Source: Aurantimicrobium sp. INA4
Lineage (GTDB): Bacteria; Actinomycetota; Actinomycetes; Actinomycetales; Microbacteriaceae
Direction: 5' to 3'
NCBI RefSeq assembly: GCF_027924525.1
Contig: NZ_AP027040.1
Location: 1,302,001 to 1,366,000 of the forward strand
Length of the DNA stretch: 64,000 bases
The notes under the pieces were generated by a model, which had not been told where the DNA came from, did no database searches, and saw only the letters and a program-made list of their open reading frames with translations. Below, one piece after another: positions 35,317-43,764 of the stretch (positions are counted from its first letter, which is position 1; each line of letters begins with the position of its first letter). The position numbers and the translations under genes were made by a program.

Positions 35317-35342
35317 GACGCCAGATTGGGGGAATCGGCGGC
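35317..35342 (+). repeat. Stem-loop 2 with GGGGG loop
   Basis: Same plan as the neighbouring stem-loop: CGCC with GGCG, an unpaired A, then GATT with AATC and five G in the loop. The outer pairs are imperfect. It starts two bases after stem-loop 1 ends. Confidence 0.7.
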
Positions 35343-35426
35343 GCCACCAGTCAGATACGAAGCTCTGAACACTATGAGTTTAGGGTATTTTTCTGAAAAT
35401 ATTCTGTACCCCTAGTACAAAAAGTA

Positions 35427-35442
35427 ACTTTGTATACAAAGT
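35427..35442. promoter_or_regulatory. 16-base palindrome ACTTTGTATACAAAGT upstream of acs
   Basis: A perfect palindrome 72 bases before the acs start. Two further ACTTTG copies at 35470-35475 and 35481-35486 are 11 bases apart, one helical turn. It is a probable regulator site for acs; the binding protein is not encoded here. Confidence 0.6.
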
Positions 35443-35514
35443 GTGATTTTGGGGGTAATCTCGTATCAGACTTTGATAGAACTTTGTCACCACCCAATGA
35501 AGTGAGGTGCTCAA

Positions 35515-37470
35515 ATGAGCAACAACATTGACAACTTGATGAACGAGGAACGTCGCTTTCCACCCAGCGCAGAATTTACTGCCCAGGCCGTAGGAAAAGC
35601 GGACCTTTACGAGGCAGCGAAGAAAGATCGCCTTGGTTTCTGGGACAAGCAAGCCAAAGAACTGCTTCACTGGCACAAGCCCTACACTCGCGTGCTCGAC
35701 TGGAGCGATGCTCCTGTGGCCAAATGGTTCGACGACGGTGAGCTCAATGTGGCCTATAACTGCCTCGACCGACACGTTCTCGCCGGCAACGGTGACCGTG
35801 TTGCACTCTATGCCGAGGGAGAGCCTGGCGATCAGCGTGTATACACATACAGCGAATTAACCGCAGAGGTTAAGCGGGTAGCAAATGTGTACCTCTCGCT
35901 GGGCATCAAGGCTGGCGACCGCATCGCGATTTACATGCCCATGATCCCCGAAGCAGTGATTGCCATGCTCGCTTCCGCACGTATTGGCGCCGTTCACACC
36001 GTCGTGTTTGGTGGATTTAGTTCTGACAGCCTCCGCAGCCGCATCGATGACGCCGAAGCAAAGCTTGTCGTGACAGCCGACGGCGGATGGCGCAAGGGCA
36101 AAGTGTTCCCTCTCAAGCCCACTGTAGATGCAGCACTCGAGGCACACGGAGGCGGAAGCACCGTGACCAACGTTCTCGTGGTCAAGCGTGGCGAGAACGA
36201 TGTTGAATGGACTGAAGGTCGCGACATCTGGCTACACGAGGCTATGGCCGGTGTTGACGCAGAGCACGAAGCTCAGGGATTCCCCGCAGAGCACCCTCTG
36301 TTCATTCTGTATACATCCGGTACTACAGGAAAGCCCAAGGGTATCTTGCACACCACAGGTGGCTACCTCACTCAGGCGGCATTTACCCACAAAAACATCT
36401 TCGATCTTCACGAAGAAAAAGACGTCTACTGGTGCACCGCAGATGTGGGCTGGATTACCGGACACTCCTACGTTGTGTATGGTCCACTCGCTAACGGTGC
36501 CACCCAAGTGGTCTATGAAGGAACTCCCGACGCACCTCACCCCGGTCGCTGGTGGGAAATCATTGAGAAGTACAAAGTCTCGATTCTTTACACCGCACCC
36601 ACGGCAATCCGTTCCTTCATGAAGCTCGGGCGCGAGATCCCTGCCAAGTTTGATCTCTCAACCATCCGCGTACTTGGATCTGTGGGCGAACCCATCAACC
36701 CAGAAGCGTGGATTTGGTACCACGACATCATTGGTGGAGGAACTGCTCCAATCGTGGATACCTGGTGGCAAACCGAGACCGGCGCGATCATGATTGCAGC
36801 ACTCCCTGGTGTAACCACACTCAAGCCAGGTTCGGCACAGGTACCCATCCCCGGTGTTGTTATTGACATTCTTGATGAGCAGGGTGTTCCCCAAGAAAAG
36901 AACTCCGGTGGCTTGTTGGTCATTTCTGAACCTTGGCCTTCTATGCTTCGCGGCATTTGGGGAGACCCAGTACGTTTCCAAGAAACTTACTGGGAGAAGT
37001 TTGGAGATAAATACTTCGCAGGCGATGGCGCGCGATTTGACTCTGATGGAGACATTTGGTTGTTGGGCCGCGTTGATGACGTGATGAACGTCTCAGGCCA
37101 CCGTCTCTCCACGGCTGAGATTGAATCTGCTCTGGTTGGTAACCAGATAGTTGCTGAAGCAGCAGTAGTTGGAGCCGCAGATGAGACCACCGGTCAGGCC
37201 GTGGTTGCCTTCGTCATCCTGAAGAAGAGCCACGTCAACGACCAGACTCCCGAGGAAGCAAGCGCTATCTTGCGCAAGCACGTTGCGGATCAAATTGGTG
37301 CGATCGCTCGTCCCTCAAAGGTCTACATCGTTGAAGAACTTCCCAAGACCCGTTCTGGCAAGATCATGCGCCGTCTCCTCCAAGACGTCGCTGAGGGTCG
37401 CGAAATTGGTGACACCACCACGCTGACCGACACTGGTGTGCTCAGCATCATCAGTGCTCAAGTTCACTAA
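35515..37470 (+). CDS. acs: Acetyl-CoA synthetase
   Basis: Activates acetate to acetyl-CoA through acetyl-AMP. The 651 residues contain YNCLDRHV and PMIPEAVIAMLA, then the adenylate-forming P-loop FILYTSGTTGKPKGI. DTWWQTETGAIMI and GDGARFDSDGDIWLLGRVDDVMNVSGHRLSTAEIE follow. The C-terminal Lys in PKTRSGKIMRR is the site of regulatory acetylation in homologues. The ATG has GAGGTG six bases upstream. The complex intergenic region before it suggests strong control by carbon source. It can use acetate from the DeoC/ALDH route encoded near 60000. Confidence 0.97.
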   Translation: MSNNIDNLMNEERRFPPSAEFTAQAVGKADLYEAAKKDRLGFWDKQAKELLHWHKPYTRVLDWSDAPVAKWFDDGELNVAYNCLDRHVLAGNGDRVALYAEGEPGDQRVYTYSELTAEVKRVANVYLSLGIKAGDRIAIYMPMIPEAVIAMLASARIGAVHTVVFGGFSSDSLRSRIDDAEAKLVVTADGGWRKGKVFPLKPTVDAALEAHGGGSTVTNVLVVKRGENDVEWTEGRDIWLHEAMAGVDAEHEAQGFPAEHPLFILYTSGTTGKPKGILHTTGGYLTQAAFTHKNIFDLHEEKDVYWCTADVGWITGHSYVVYGPLANGATQVVYEGTPDAPHPGRWWEIIEKYKVSILYTAPTAIRSFMKLGREIPAKFDLSTIRVLGSVGEPINPEAWIWYHDIIGGGTAPIVDTWWQTETGAIMIAALPGVTTLKPGSAQVPIPGVVIDILDEQGVPQEKNSGGLLVISEPWPSMLRGIWGDPVRFQETYWEKFGDKYFAGDGARFDSDGDIWLLGRVDDVMNVSGHRLSTAEIESALVGNQIVAEAAVVGAADETTGQAVVAFVILKKSHVNDQTPEEASAILRKHVADQIGAIARPSKVYIVEELPKTRSGKIMRRLLQDVAEGREIGDTTTLTDTGVLSIISAQVH

Positions 37471-37483
37471 ACGAAGCATGAAC

Positions 37484-37520
37484 ACACTGAACCCCAGGCC
37501 GTTGGCCTGGGGTTCAGTGT
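37484..37520. terminator. Bidirectional terminator between acs and ridA
   Basis: A perfect 17-base stem (37484-37500 with 37504-37520) and a GTT loop lie 14 bases after the acs stop and 14 bases from the converging gene end. T-richness is weak on both sides, but stem strength is high. Confidence 0.8.
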
Positions 37521-37533
37521 TGTAATTCGAGAG

Positions 37534-38004
37534 TTACTTAAACGAGACGATGATCTCTACTTCAACCGGAGCATCCAGTGGCAAAACCGCCACACCAACT
37601 GCCGAGCGAGCGTGAACCCCTGCGTCACCGAAAATCTCTCCGAGAACCTCAGAGGCACCGTTGATGACGCCGGGCTGCCCTGTGAAGGAAGGATCACTGG
37701 AGACGAAGCCCACTACCTTGACCACGCGGGTCACGCGGTTGAGATCCCCGAGAACTGACTTCACCGCTGCAAGCGCGTTGAGTGCACAGGTTCGTGCGTA
37801 TTCTTTTGCGTCAGAGGCGGGAATGAGACCATGACCTTCACCAACCTTGCCCGTGGCAGGAAGTGCACCAGAAACCATAGGCAACTGACCTGAGGTGAAC
37901 ACGAGGTCGCCGTAGATAACCGCTGGGGTGTAGGCGGCAACCGGAGGAACGAGATCAGGGATATCAATGCCGAGCTCAGCAAGGCGAGCGTCAATGTTTG
38001 CCAT
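37534..38004 (-). CDS. RidA / YjgF-family protein
   Basis: Members of this family hydrolyse reactive enamine/imine intermediates or act as related hydrolases. The 156 residues include VIYGDLVFTSGQLPM, CALNALAAVKSVLGDLNRVTRVVKVVGFV and HARSAVGVAVLPLDAPVEVEIIVSF. The Arg in HARSAVGVA matches the substrate-binding Arg of RidA. The N-terminal 25 residues (RLAELGIDIPDLVPPVAAY) are of the longer actinobacterial YjgF subtype rather than the 128-residue enteric one. AAAGGA precedes the ATG. A DUF4177-like gene lies just upstream on the same strand. Confidence 0.85.
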   Translation of the reverse strand: MANIDARLAELGIDIPDLVPPVAAYTPAVIYGDLVFTSGQLPMVSGALPATGKVGEGHGLIPASDAKEYARTCALNALAAVKSVLGDLNRVTRVVKVVGFVSSDPSFTGQPGVINGASEVLGEIFGDAGVHARSAVGVAVLPLDAPVEVEIIVSFK

Positions 38005-38036
38005 GTTGTGTCCTTTGTTTGTGGCTCGAGTTGAGT

Positions 38037-38198
38037 CTATTCAGCTAGTGGTCGTTTGAGATAAGCAACAAGTCCACCCTCGGGTCCGGTCACGATTTGG
38101 ACCAGTTCCCAACCCTCAGTTCCCCAGGTGTTGAGGATGGCAGTGGTGTTGTGAATCAGAAGTGGGGTGGTCGTGTACTCCCATTTTGTGGCGCTCAT
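38037..38198 (-). CDS. Small DUF4177-like protein
   Basis: A 53-residue gene with a good ribosome site (CGGAGA just before the ATG at 38198). The protein starts MSATKWEYTTTPLLIHN and has the DUF4177-type core ILNTWGTEGWELVQIV, in which the Gly-Trp-Glu-Leu block is diagnostic, ending VAYLKRPLAE. The role of this family is unknown. It is 32 bases upstream of the RidA-family gene and probably co-transcribed with it, as in related actinobacteria. It is divergent from the penicillin-binding protein gene. Confidence 0.78.
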   Translation of the reverse strand: MSATKWEYTTTPLLIHNTTAILNTWGTEGWELVQIVTGPEGGLVAYLKRPLAE

Positions 38199-38233
38199 GG
38201 CTCTCCGTTCGGTTGTTTCTCAGAAATCCGGGA

Positions 38234-38239
38234 TAAATT
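38234..38239 (+). promoter_or_regulatory. -10 element (TAAATT) of a leaderless promoter for the PBP gene
   Basis: TAAATT is seven bases before ATG 38247. No ribosome site is present, and the gap to the divergent small gene is only 48 bases. Confidence 0.5.
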
Positions 38240-38246
38240 AGAGTCT

Positions 38247-40835
38247 ATGTTTGCCAAGAAGCCCTCGAAGTCAGGACTGGTCGGAGGACTGCTCGCATTT
38301 GTCGGCATGAGTGCCGTTGCGTCAGTACTTATTGCAGCCGCTGTAACCCCCGCTATCGCGGTTACCGGCCTCACCACCAACAGCGCTTTAGGCGTCTTTG
38401 ACGAGTTGCCCGAATATCTGAAAATTAACCAGCTCGCGGAAAAGACCAGCATCTATGCCAAAGCATCAGATGGTTCTGATGTTCTACTTGCCTCGTTCTA
38501 CGCACAGAACCGCGTCACGGTTCCCTTGGACGAAATTTCTCCCTACGTCATTGACGCAGCTATTGCGACAGAAGACCCCCGCTTCTATGAGCACGGTGGT
38601 GTTGACCTCATTGGTACCGCCCGAGCAATCCTGTCGAACGCTTCGGGTGGAGATGTCCAGGGTGGTTCATCAATTAGCCAGCAGTATGTCAAGAACATTC
38701 TGGTTCAACGTGCCGAAGAGCTCGCTGATCCAGACGCTCGTAAGGCTGCCTACATCGCAGCTACCCAGACAAGCATTGAGCGCAAGCTCAAAGAAATGAA
38801 GCTGGCCATCAGCATCGAGTCGAAATACTCTAAAGATGAAATTCTCAATGGTTATCTGAACATTGCTTCCTTCGGTGGTCGAACCTACGGAATCGAAGCA
38901 GCAGCTCAGTACTACTACGGCGTCAAGGCGAAAGATCTAACACTTGCCCAGGCAGCAAGTTTGATTGCCACGGTCAATAACCCGAACAACCTTCGTATCG
39001 ACTACGAAGAAAACATTCAGGCAAACACTGACCGTCGAAACTACGTCCTAGAGCGCATGCTTGCCGAAGGAAAGATCACTCAGAAGGAATACAAGGCTGC
39101 TGTTGCAGAACCTGTCACACCTGTCATTACACCTCCGAGTACTGGTTGTCAGACTGCTGGTGGAGCTGCTTTCTTCTGTGACTATGTCACCTGGGTCATC
39201 AAGAACGACAAGGTCTTCGGAGCTACTGAGGATGAGCGTTGGAACAACTTCCAGCGTGGTGGATACAAAATCATGACCACCCTCAACTTGGATGTTCAGG
39301 CTGCAACAAACGCGGCTATCGACGAGCGTGTTGCCAAAGTAGTTGATGAAGGAAATATCGCCGCAGCATCTGTTTCGGTAGAGGTTGGAACAGGACGCAT
39401 TTTGGCCATGGGCCAAAGCAAGGATTACTCCGCTGATCCTGAAGTTGTTGCAACCGGAGCCAACTACACCTCCGTGAATTACAACACTGATTCTCGATAT
39501 GGAAGCTCCACTGGCTTCCCTGTGGGTTCGACCTACAAGGTCTTTACCCTTGCAGAGTGGCTCAAGAATGGCCACGGTCTCAACGAAATGGTTGACGGTA
39601 AGAACCGTATTTGGACCGGTAAAGAGTTCACCAATAGCTGTGAAGGTGTTGGTGACCTCAACAACTGGAACCTGCAGAACTTCGATGGCCGTGGAACAGG
39701 TAAGGTTTGGTCCGCTCTGCAATCACTGATCAACTCATGGAACACCAACTTCATGATGATGGCGTCCAAGTTGGACCTCTGCAAGATCCGCAAGACCGCA
39801 GAAAGCTTCGGTGTTCACCGCGCTGACCTAAAGACTCTCACCAGCAACCCCATGTCAGTTCTTGGTTCAAATGAAATCGCGCCGCTAACCATGGCTGTGG
39901 CAGCTGCCGGCTTCGCAAACCAGGGCAAGGTGTGTTCAGCAATTGCTATTGATGAAATCACTGACCGCAGCGGCAAGAAGATTGAACCACCGAAGTCAAA
40001 ATGTAATCAGGCAGTTCAGCCCAACATTGCCAACACAGTTGCGTACGCCATGTCTCGAGTAATCGAAGGATCGGCACGTTGGGCATCACCTAACGACGGT
40101 GTTCCTTTCATCTCCAAGACAGGTACTTCGGATAACTCTGAACACAACTGGATGATGGGTACCACCACCAAGGTTTCAACCGTTTCCTGGATTGGTAACG
40201 TCACCGGCCACGTCAACGTGGGTGAATACGTCTTCCCTCCCTATGTCTTCGTGCAGGGAATTTGGCGTGGTGTGATGGCAACTGCCAACAGCATTTATGG
40301 TGGAGATGCCTTCCCGGCACCAGATCCAAACTTGATGAAGGGTAAGTCTGTTGCCGTTCCAGCCATTGACGGCCTGACCCTCAAGCAAGCTCAAGAACTC
40401 ATCGAAAGTGTCGGCCTGACCTTCAAAGACGGCGGCGAGATGGACTCTGAGAAGCCCAAGGGAACCGTGGTCAAGTCAGATCCACCTTCAGGTGAAAACA
40501 CCGCGGTAGGTGCTGAAATCACGGTGTACACCAGTAACCAGTCACTTGTAGCTGGTCCTGGAACAACGCTTGGCATGACTCAGGCTGCCGCAACCAGTAG
40601 CTTGCAATCTGGTGGTTGGGTTGTCCAAGTTATCTTGGCTCCAAGCCCCACACCAACGCCGTGTTTCAGCCAGCCACCAGTGGATAACACAGTGAACCCA
40701 CCGGTTACCCCTGCACCGGTGCCCAGCACCTGTCCAGCACCCCCAAGTCCTAATGTGGGCAAGGTAATTGCTCAGGACATTGTGGGAGGGTTTGTGAAGC
40801 CTGGTGCCACTGTGACAATTACGATTCAGCAATAA
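38247..40835 (+). CDS. Class A penicillin-binding protein with PASTA domain
   Basis: Bifunctional peptidoglycan glycosyltransferase and transpeptidase. The 862 residues have one membrane helix near the start. The GT51 domain carries AIATEDPRFYEHGGVDLIG and GGSSISQQYVKNIL. The transpeptidase domain has GFPVGSTYKVF (active Ser-x-x-Lys), SWNTNFMM (SxN) and SKTGTSD (KTG). One clear PASTA domain follows (GLTLKQAQELIESVGLTF, about 700-755). After it comes a weaker second one split by a Pro/Thr/Cys-rich insert with two Cys. The ATG at 38247 is used because an upstream in-frame ATG adds 50 non-family residues. It resembles PonA-type enzymes. Confidence 0.93.
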   Translation: MFAKKPSKSGLVGGLLAFVGMSAVASVLIAAAVTPAIAVTGLTTNSALGVFDELPEYLKINQLAEKTSIYAKASDGSDVLLASFYAQNRVTVPLDEISPYVIDAAIATEDPRFYEHGGVDLIGTARAILSNASGGDVQGGSSISQQYVKNILVQRAEELADPDARKAAYIAATQTSIERKLKEMKLAISIESKYSKDEILNGYLNIASFGGRTYGIEAAAQYYYGVKAKDLTLAQAASLIATVNNPNNLRIDYEENIQANTDRRNYVLERMLAEGKITQKEYKAAVAEPVTPVITPPSTGCQTAGGAAFFCDYVTWVIKNDKVFGATEDERWNNFQRGGYKIMTTLNLDVQAATNAAIDERVAKVVDEGNIAAASVSVEVGTGRILAMGQSKDYSADPEVVATGANYTSVNYNTDSRYGSSTGFPVGSTYKVFTLAEWLKNGHGLNEMVDGKNRIWTGKEFTNSCEGVGDLNNWNLQNFDGRGTGKVWSALQSLINSWNTNFMMMASKLDLCKIRKTAESFGVHRADLKTLTSNPMSVLGSNEIAPLTMAVAAAGFANQGKVCSAIAIDEITDRSGKKIEPPKSKCNQAVQPNIANTVAYAMSRVIEGSARWASPNDGVPFISKTGTSDNSEHNWMMGTTTKVSTVSWIGNVTGHVNVGEYVFPPYVFVQGIWRGVMATANSIYGGDAFPAPDPNLMKGKSVAVPAIDGLTLKQAQELIESVGLTFKDGGEMDSEKPKGTVVKSDPPSGENTAVGAEITVYTSNQSLVAGPGTTLGMTQAAATSSLQSGGWVVQVILAPSPTPTPCFSQPPVDNTVNPPVTPAPVPSTCPAPPSPNVGKVIAQDIVGGFVKPGATVTITIQQ

Positions 40836-40842
40836 CTCTCTG

Positions 40843-41778
40843 ATGGACAAGTTTGTTCGTGATGCGCTCCTCGGAGTTGGTGTCGCCGCTGCCGGCGCCC
40901 TACTCTGGGGGACGCTCATCGAACGGAACCAGTTCACTTTGCGTGAAGTGGAAGCGAAAGTTCTAGAACCTGGTGCACAACCTTTACGTGTTCTCCACAT
41001 TTCTGACTTACATCTAGCTCCATGGCAAGAGGGCAAGATTGAGTGGATTAAGTCGTTAGCTGCGCTGTCTCCAGATCTTGTTGTTGACACCGGTGACAAC
41101 CTCGGTCACATCAATGCTCTTCCTGCTGTTGAAGAGGCACTATCGGCTTTCCAGAGCATTCCTGGAGTGTTCGTCAACGGTTCGAATGACTACTTCGCGC
41201 CCGAATTCAAAAACCCTTTCACTTATTTCTCTGGCCCCTCACGCGCGAAGACCCATGCGACTGTTTTGGACACAGCAGGACTGCAGCACTTCCTCACCAA
41301 CGATTTAGGTTGGGCAAACCTCAACAACACTGCCGCATCCATCCAGATTGGTGAACGCCGGCTAGATTTCATGGGTGTTGATGACCCCCACCGCAACTTT
41401 GACTCTCTTTCTCGCATGGAACGCGCATTAGAGAACCTGCAGTCGGAAGACATTTTTGAAGAAACCGCTCCTGAACTCACAATTGGTGTTGCACACGCCC
41501 CCTATCAGCGCATTCTGAACGAGTTTGTTGCTCAAGGTGCTCAAGTGATGTTTGCCGGGCACACCCACGGTGGTCAGGTTTGCGTTCCAGGGTTTGGAGC
41601 GTTGGTGACAAACTGCGATATCCCTCGCGAACAAGTCAAGGGATTGAGCACGTGGCGCCACGGCGCCCACACAGCAGCATTGAACGTCTCTGCGGGCCTG
41701 GGAACATCCATTTATGCTCCTGTGCGCTTTGCCTGCCCCCCAGAGGCTTCTCTGGTCACTCTCAGTCCCAGAGACTAG
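40843..41778 (+). CDS. Membrane-anchored metallophosphoesterase
   Basis: Calcineurin-type phosphoesterase of the YkuE/YaeI-like group. The 311 residues start with a single hydrophobic helix (DALLGVGVAAAGALLWGTLI). The metal-binding blocks follow: VLHISDLHLAPWQ, VVDTGDNLGH, NGSNDYF (in place of the usual GNHD), GVAHAPYQR and FAGHTHGGQVCVPGFG. The target is unknown; homologues act on phospholipids or nucleotides. It starts seven bases after the PBP gene, as in many actinobacteria where this pair is conserved. Its stop directly abuts the stop of the converging UDP-glucose dehydrogenase gene. Confidence 0.89.
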   Translation: MDKFVRDALLGVGVAAAGALLWGTLIERNQFTLREVEAKVLEPGAQPLRVLHISDLHLAPWQEGKIEWIKSLAALSPDLVVDTGDNLGHINALPAVEEALSAFQSIPGVFVNGSNDYFAPEFKNPFTYFSGPSRAKTHATVLDTAGLQHFLTNDLGWANLNNTAASIQIGERRLDFMGVDDPHRNFDSLSRMERALENLQSEDIFEETAPELTIGVAHAPYQRILNEFVAQGAQVMFAGHTHGGQVCVPGFGALVTNCDIPREQVKGLSTWRHGAHTAALNVSAGLGTSIYAPVRFACPPEASLVTLSPRD

Positions 41779-43092
41779 TTAGGGACGTCCCAGGCTGCTG
41801 TAATGGAAGCCAGCTGCTCTCCACGTGTCAGCATCTAGGACATTTCTGGCATCCACGATTCGTTTGTGTGCCATCAGATCTCCTGCTACCCGCGGATCTA
41901 AGGCAACAAACTCTGGCCATTCGGTGACCAAGACGGCAATATCAGCACCCACCAAAACTTGCTCTAGTGTGGCGGCAACCTTCAACTCTGGGAAACGTAG
42001 CAGCGCAGGTCCGTGAGCTTGAGGGTCATAGGCAACAACATCTGCTCCAACAGCAAGTAAACCTTGAGCAACATCCAAAGCAGGAGAATCACGAACATCG
42101 TCGGAGTGGGGTTTGAAGGCTAGACCCAACACCGCCACCCGGAGACCTGCAGCCTCACCACCGGAATCAGAGATGACGCGGTTGATGACACGCTCACGTT
42201 GGCGCAGGTTAATGGTATCCACTTCATCAAGGAACGCGACTGAGGAGCCCAACCCTAGTTCTTGGGCACGAGCAGAGAAAGCTCTGATGTCCTTAGGCAA
42301 ACACCCACCGCCAAAGCCCACACCAGCGTTGAGAAACTTCCTGCCAATACGCGCGTCATAACCAATAGCATCGGCTAGCTCAGTCACATTTGCGCCCGTT
42401 GCCTCAGCAATCTCGCTCATGGCATTGATGAAACTGATTTTGGTTGCCAGAAACGCATTCGCTGCAGTCTTGACCAGCTCTGCCGTTGCTAGATCCGTCT
42501 CGACTACTGGTGTTCCAGCAGCAATCGCTTGCGCATACACATCCCGGAGTGCAGCACGAGCTACGTGTTTGCCAGGGCCTTCACCGAAACCAAAGACGAG
42601 CCGGTCTGGTGAGAGAGTGTCCTTGATCGCGAAGCCCTCACGCAAGAATTCTGGATTCCATGCCAGGGCTGCCGAACTACCTGCTGCTATCAGTCGGCGA
42701 GATAAAGCCTCTGCTGTGCCGACAGGAACTGTGCTCTTGCCTACGATGACATCGGTTGATCCCAGATGAGGAATCAGAGCATCAACAGCTGCATGGACAT
42801 AGCGAAGATCTGCGGCGCCACTGTTCTCACTTTGGGGTGTTCCCACAGCGATAAAGTGCAGCGATGCTCCTGCAACCTCACTAATATCTTTGGTGAAGCG
42901 TAGACGCCCAGAGGCTATAGAAGTGGCAAGGATTTCGGGCAGACCAGGCTCAAAGAAGGGCGGTTTGCCTTGAGCGAGAGCGTCAACTTTCGCCGCATCG
43001 ACATCGACCGCGATCACCTCATGCCCGAGATCGGCCATGGCTGCCGCGTGCACTGCACCCAGGTAGCCGCAACCGATAACCGAGATGCGCAT
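41779..43092 (-). CDS. ugd: UDP-glucose 6-dehydrogenase
   Basis: Oxidises UDP-glucose to UDP-glucuronate for surface polysaccharide. The 437 residues show the NAD-binding start ISVIGCGYLGAVHAA and the central block GVGFGGGCLPKDIRAF with the catalytic Cys. VAVLGLAFKPHSDDVRDSPALD follows, then the C-terminal WPEF. The ATG at 43092 has no ribosome site; TAGTTT six bases upstream fits a leaderless promoter and overlaps the tdk stop codon. It could provide glycan precursors together with ManC encoded at the start of the window. Confidence 0.93.
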   Translation of the reverse strand: MRISVIGCGYLGAVHAAAMADLGHEVIAVDVDAAKVDALAQGKPPFFEPGLPEILATSIASGRLRFTKDISEVAGASLHFIAVGTPQSENSGAADLRYVHAAVDALIPHLGSTDVIVGKSTVPVGTAEALSRRLIAAGSSAALAWNPEFLREGFAIKDTLSPDRLVFGFGEGPGKHVARAALRDVYAQAIAAGTPVVETDLATAELVKTAANAFLATKISFINAMSEIAEATGANVTELADAIGYDARIGRKFLNAGVGFGGGCLPKDIRAFSARAQELGLGSSVAFLDEVDTINLRQRERVINRVISDSGGEAAGLRVAVLGLAFKPHSDDVRDSPALDVAQGLLAVGADVVAYDPQAHGPALLRFPELKVAATLEQVLVGADIAVLVTEWPEFVALDPRVAGDLMAHKRIVDARNVLDADTWRAAGFHYSSLGRP

Positions 43093-43098
43093 GGTGGG

Positions 43099-43104
43099 AA
43101 ACTA
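43099..43104 (-). promoter_or_regulatory. -10 element (TAGTTT) for ugd overlapping the tdk stop codon
   Basis: TAGTTT is six bases before the ATG at 43092. Its first three bases (43104-43102) are the TAG stop of the upstream tdk gene. Confidence 0.45.
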
Positions 43105-43764
43105 GCTAAAGTCGGGGTCTGGCTCGAAGGAGTACGCAACTGGCCACTGTCTACGGCCAGCGTTGAGTACACCGTTGCTCTCGATGAGGTAGCAGTTACC
43201 ACACAGAGGCTCATATGTGACTGCAACGCCATCTATCGCCAGCTGATCGCCGTCAAAGATAAATCGGTCGTTGTATTTACGAGCGTTGAAGATTGCTTTT
43301 TTGCCACAACGACAAATGGTTTTCAGCTCCTCTATTTCATGAGCAATTTCGAGCAATCGACGAGACCCTGGGAAAGCAACCGTTTGGAAGTCAGTGCGGA
43401 TACCAAATGCAAGAACAGGAACGTCCTCCAGAAGTGCGATACGAAGAAGATCATCGACTTGTGCTTCAGACAGGAATTGAGCTTCGTCTACCAATAAGCA
43501 ACGAACATCTGCACCGGTTTTGCGAATGACTTCATCTCGTTGATGCTGAAAGAGCCCGTAGAGATCGCTATCACTACCAATGATAAAGTCTGTGCGGCGA
43601 GTGATTCCCAGGCGCGATAGAACTCCTTGATCACCCTTGATGTCAATTGCGGGTTTTGCCAACACAACGTTGTGACCGCGTTCTTCATAGTTGTGAGCCG
43701 CTTGTAACATCAGTGTGCTTTTGCCGCTGTTCATAGCGCCATAACGGAAATAAAGCTTGGCCAT
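43102..43764 (-). CDS. tdk: Thymidine kinase
   Basis: Salvages thymidine to dTMP, which the tmk product carries on. The 220 residues have the P-loop YGAMNSGKSTLMLQAA and the DEAQFLSEAQVDDL block with the catalytic Glu. The lasso region FGIRTDFQTVAFPGSRRL follows. A zinc ribbon has its ligands in ICRCGKKA and LCGNCYL. The start overlaps the response regulator stop by one base (TAATG type). The C-terminus extends about 15 residues past the zinc ribbon. Co-transcription with a two-component regulator is probably incidental. Confidence 0.95.
   Translation of the reverse strand: MAKLYFRYGAMNSGKSTLMLQAAHNYEERGHNVVLAKPAIDIKGDQGVLSRLGITRRTDFIIGSDSDLYGLFQHQRDEVIRKTGADVRCLLVDEAQFLSEAQVDDLLRIALLEDVPVLAFGIRTDFQTVAFPGSRRLLEIAHEIEELKTICRCGKKAIFNARKYNDRFIFDGDQLAIDGVAVTYEPLCGNCYLIESNGVLNAGRRQWPVAYSFEPDPDFS

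Larger units (their letters stand above)
35156..35514. promoter_or_regulatory. Structured tadA / acs intergenic control region
   Basis: No convincing gene in 359 bases. It holds GGGGTA-N4-TACCCC at 35208-35223 and two stem-loops with G-only loops at 35278-35314 and 35317-35342. The palindrome ACTTTGTATACAAAGT is at 35427-35442, with further ACTTTG copies at 35470 and 35481. Four TTGGGGG runs are present (starting about 35205, 35292, 35326 and 35449). The G-runs resemble sites of the acetate regulator RamA, and the ACTTTG boxes resemble half of the RamB site known from Corynebacterium. GAGGTG (35504-35509) is the acs ribosome site. Confidence 0.6.

Noticed and set aside
35215..35415. Possible 55-66 codon leader peptide before acs
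   Set aside because: The frame runs through the two G-loop stem-loops, no ribosome site precedes its ATG at 35249, and residue composition looks random. RNA or DNA structure explains the sequence better.
39048..39722. 224-codon antisense frame inside the PBP gene
   Set aside because: Shadow frame of a firmly identified gene; no protein features.
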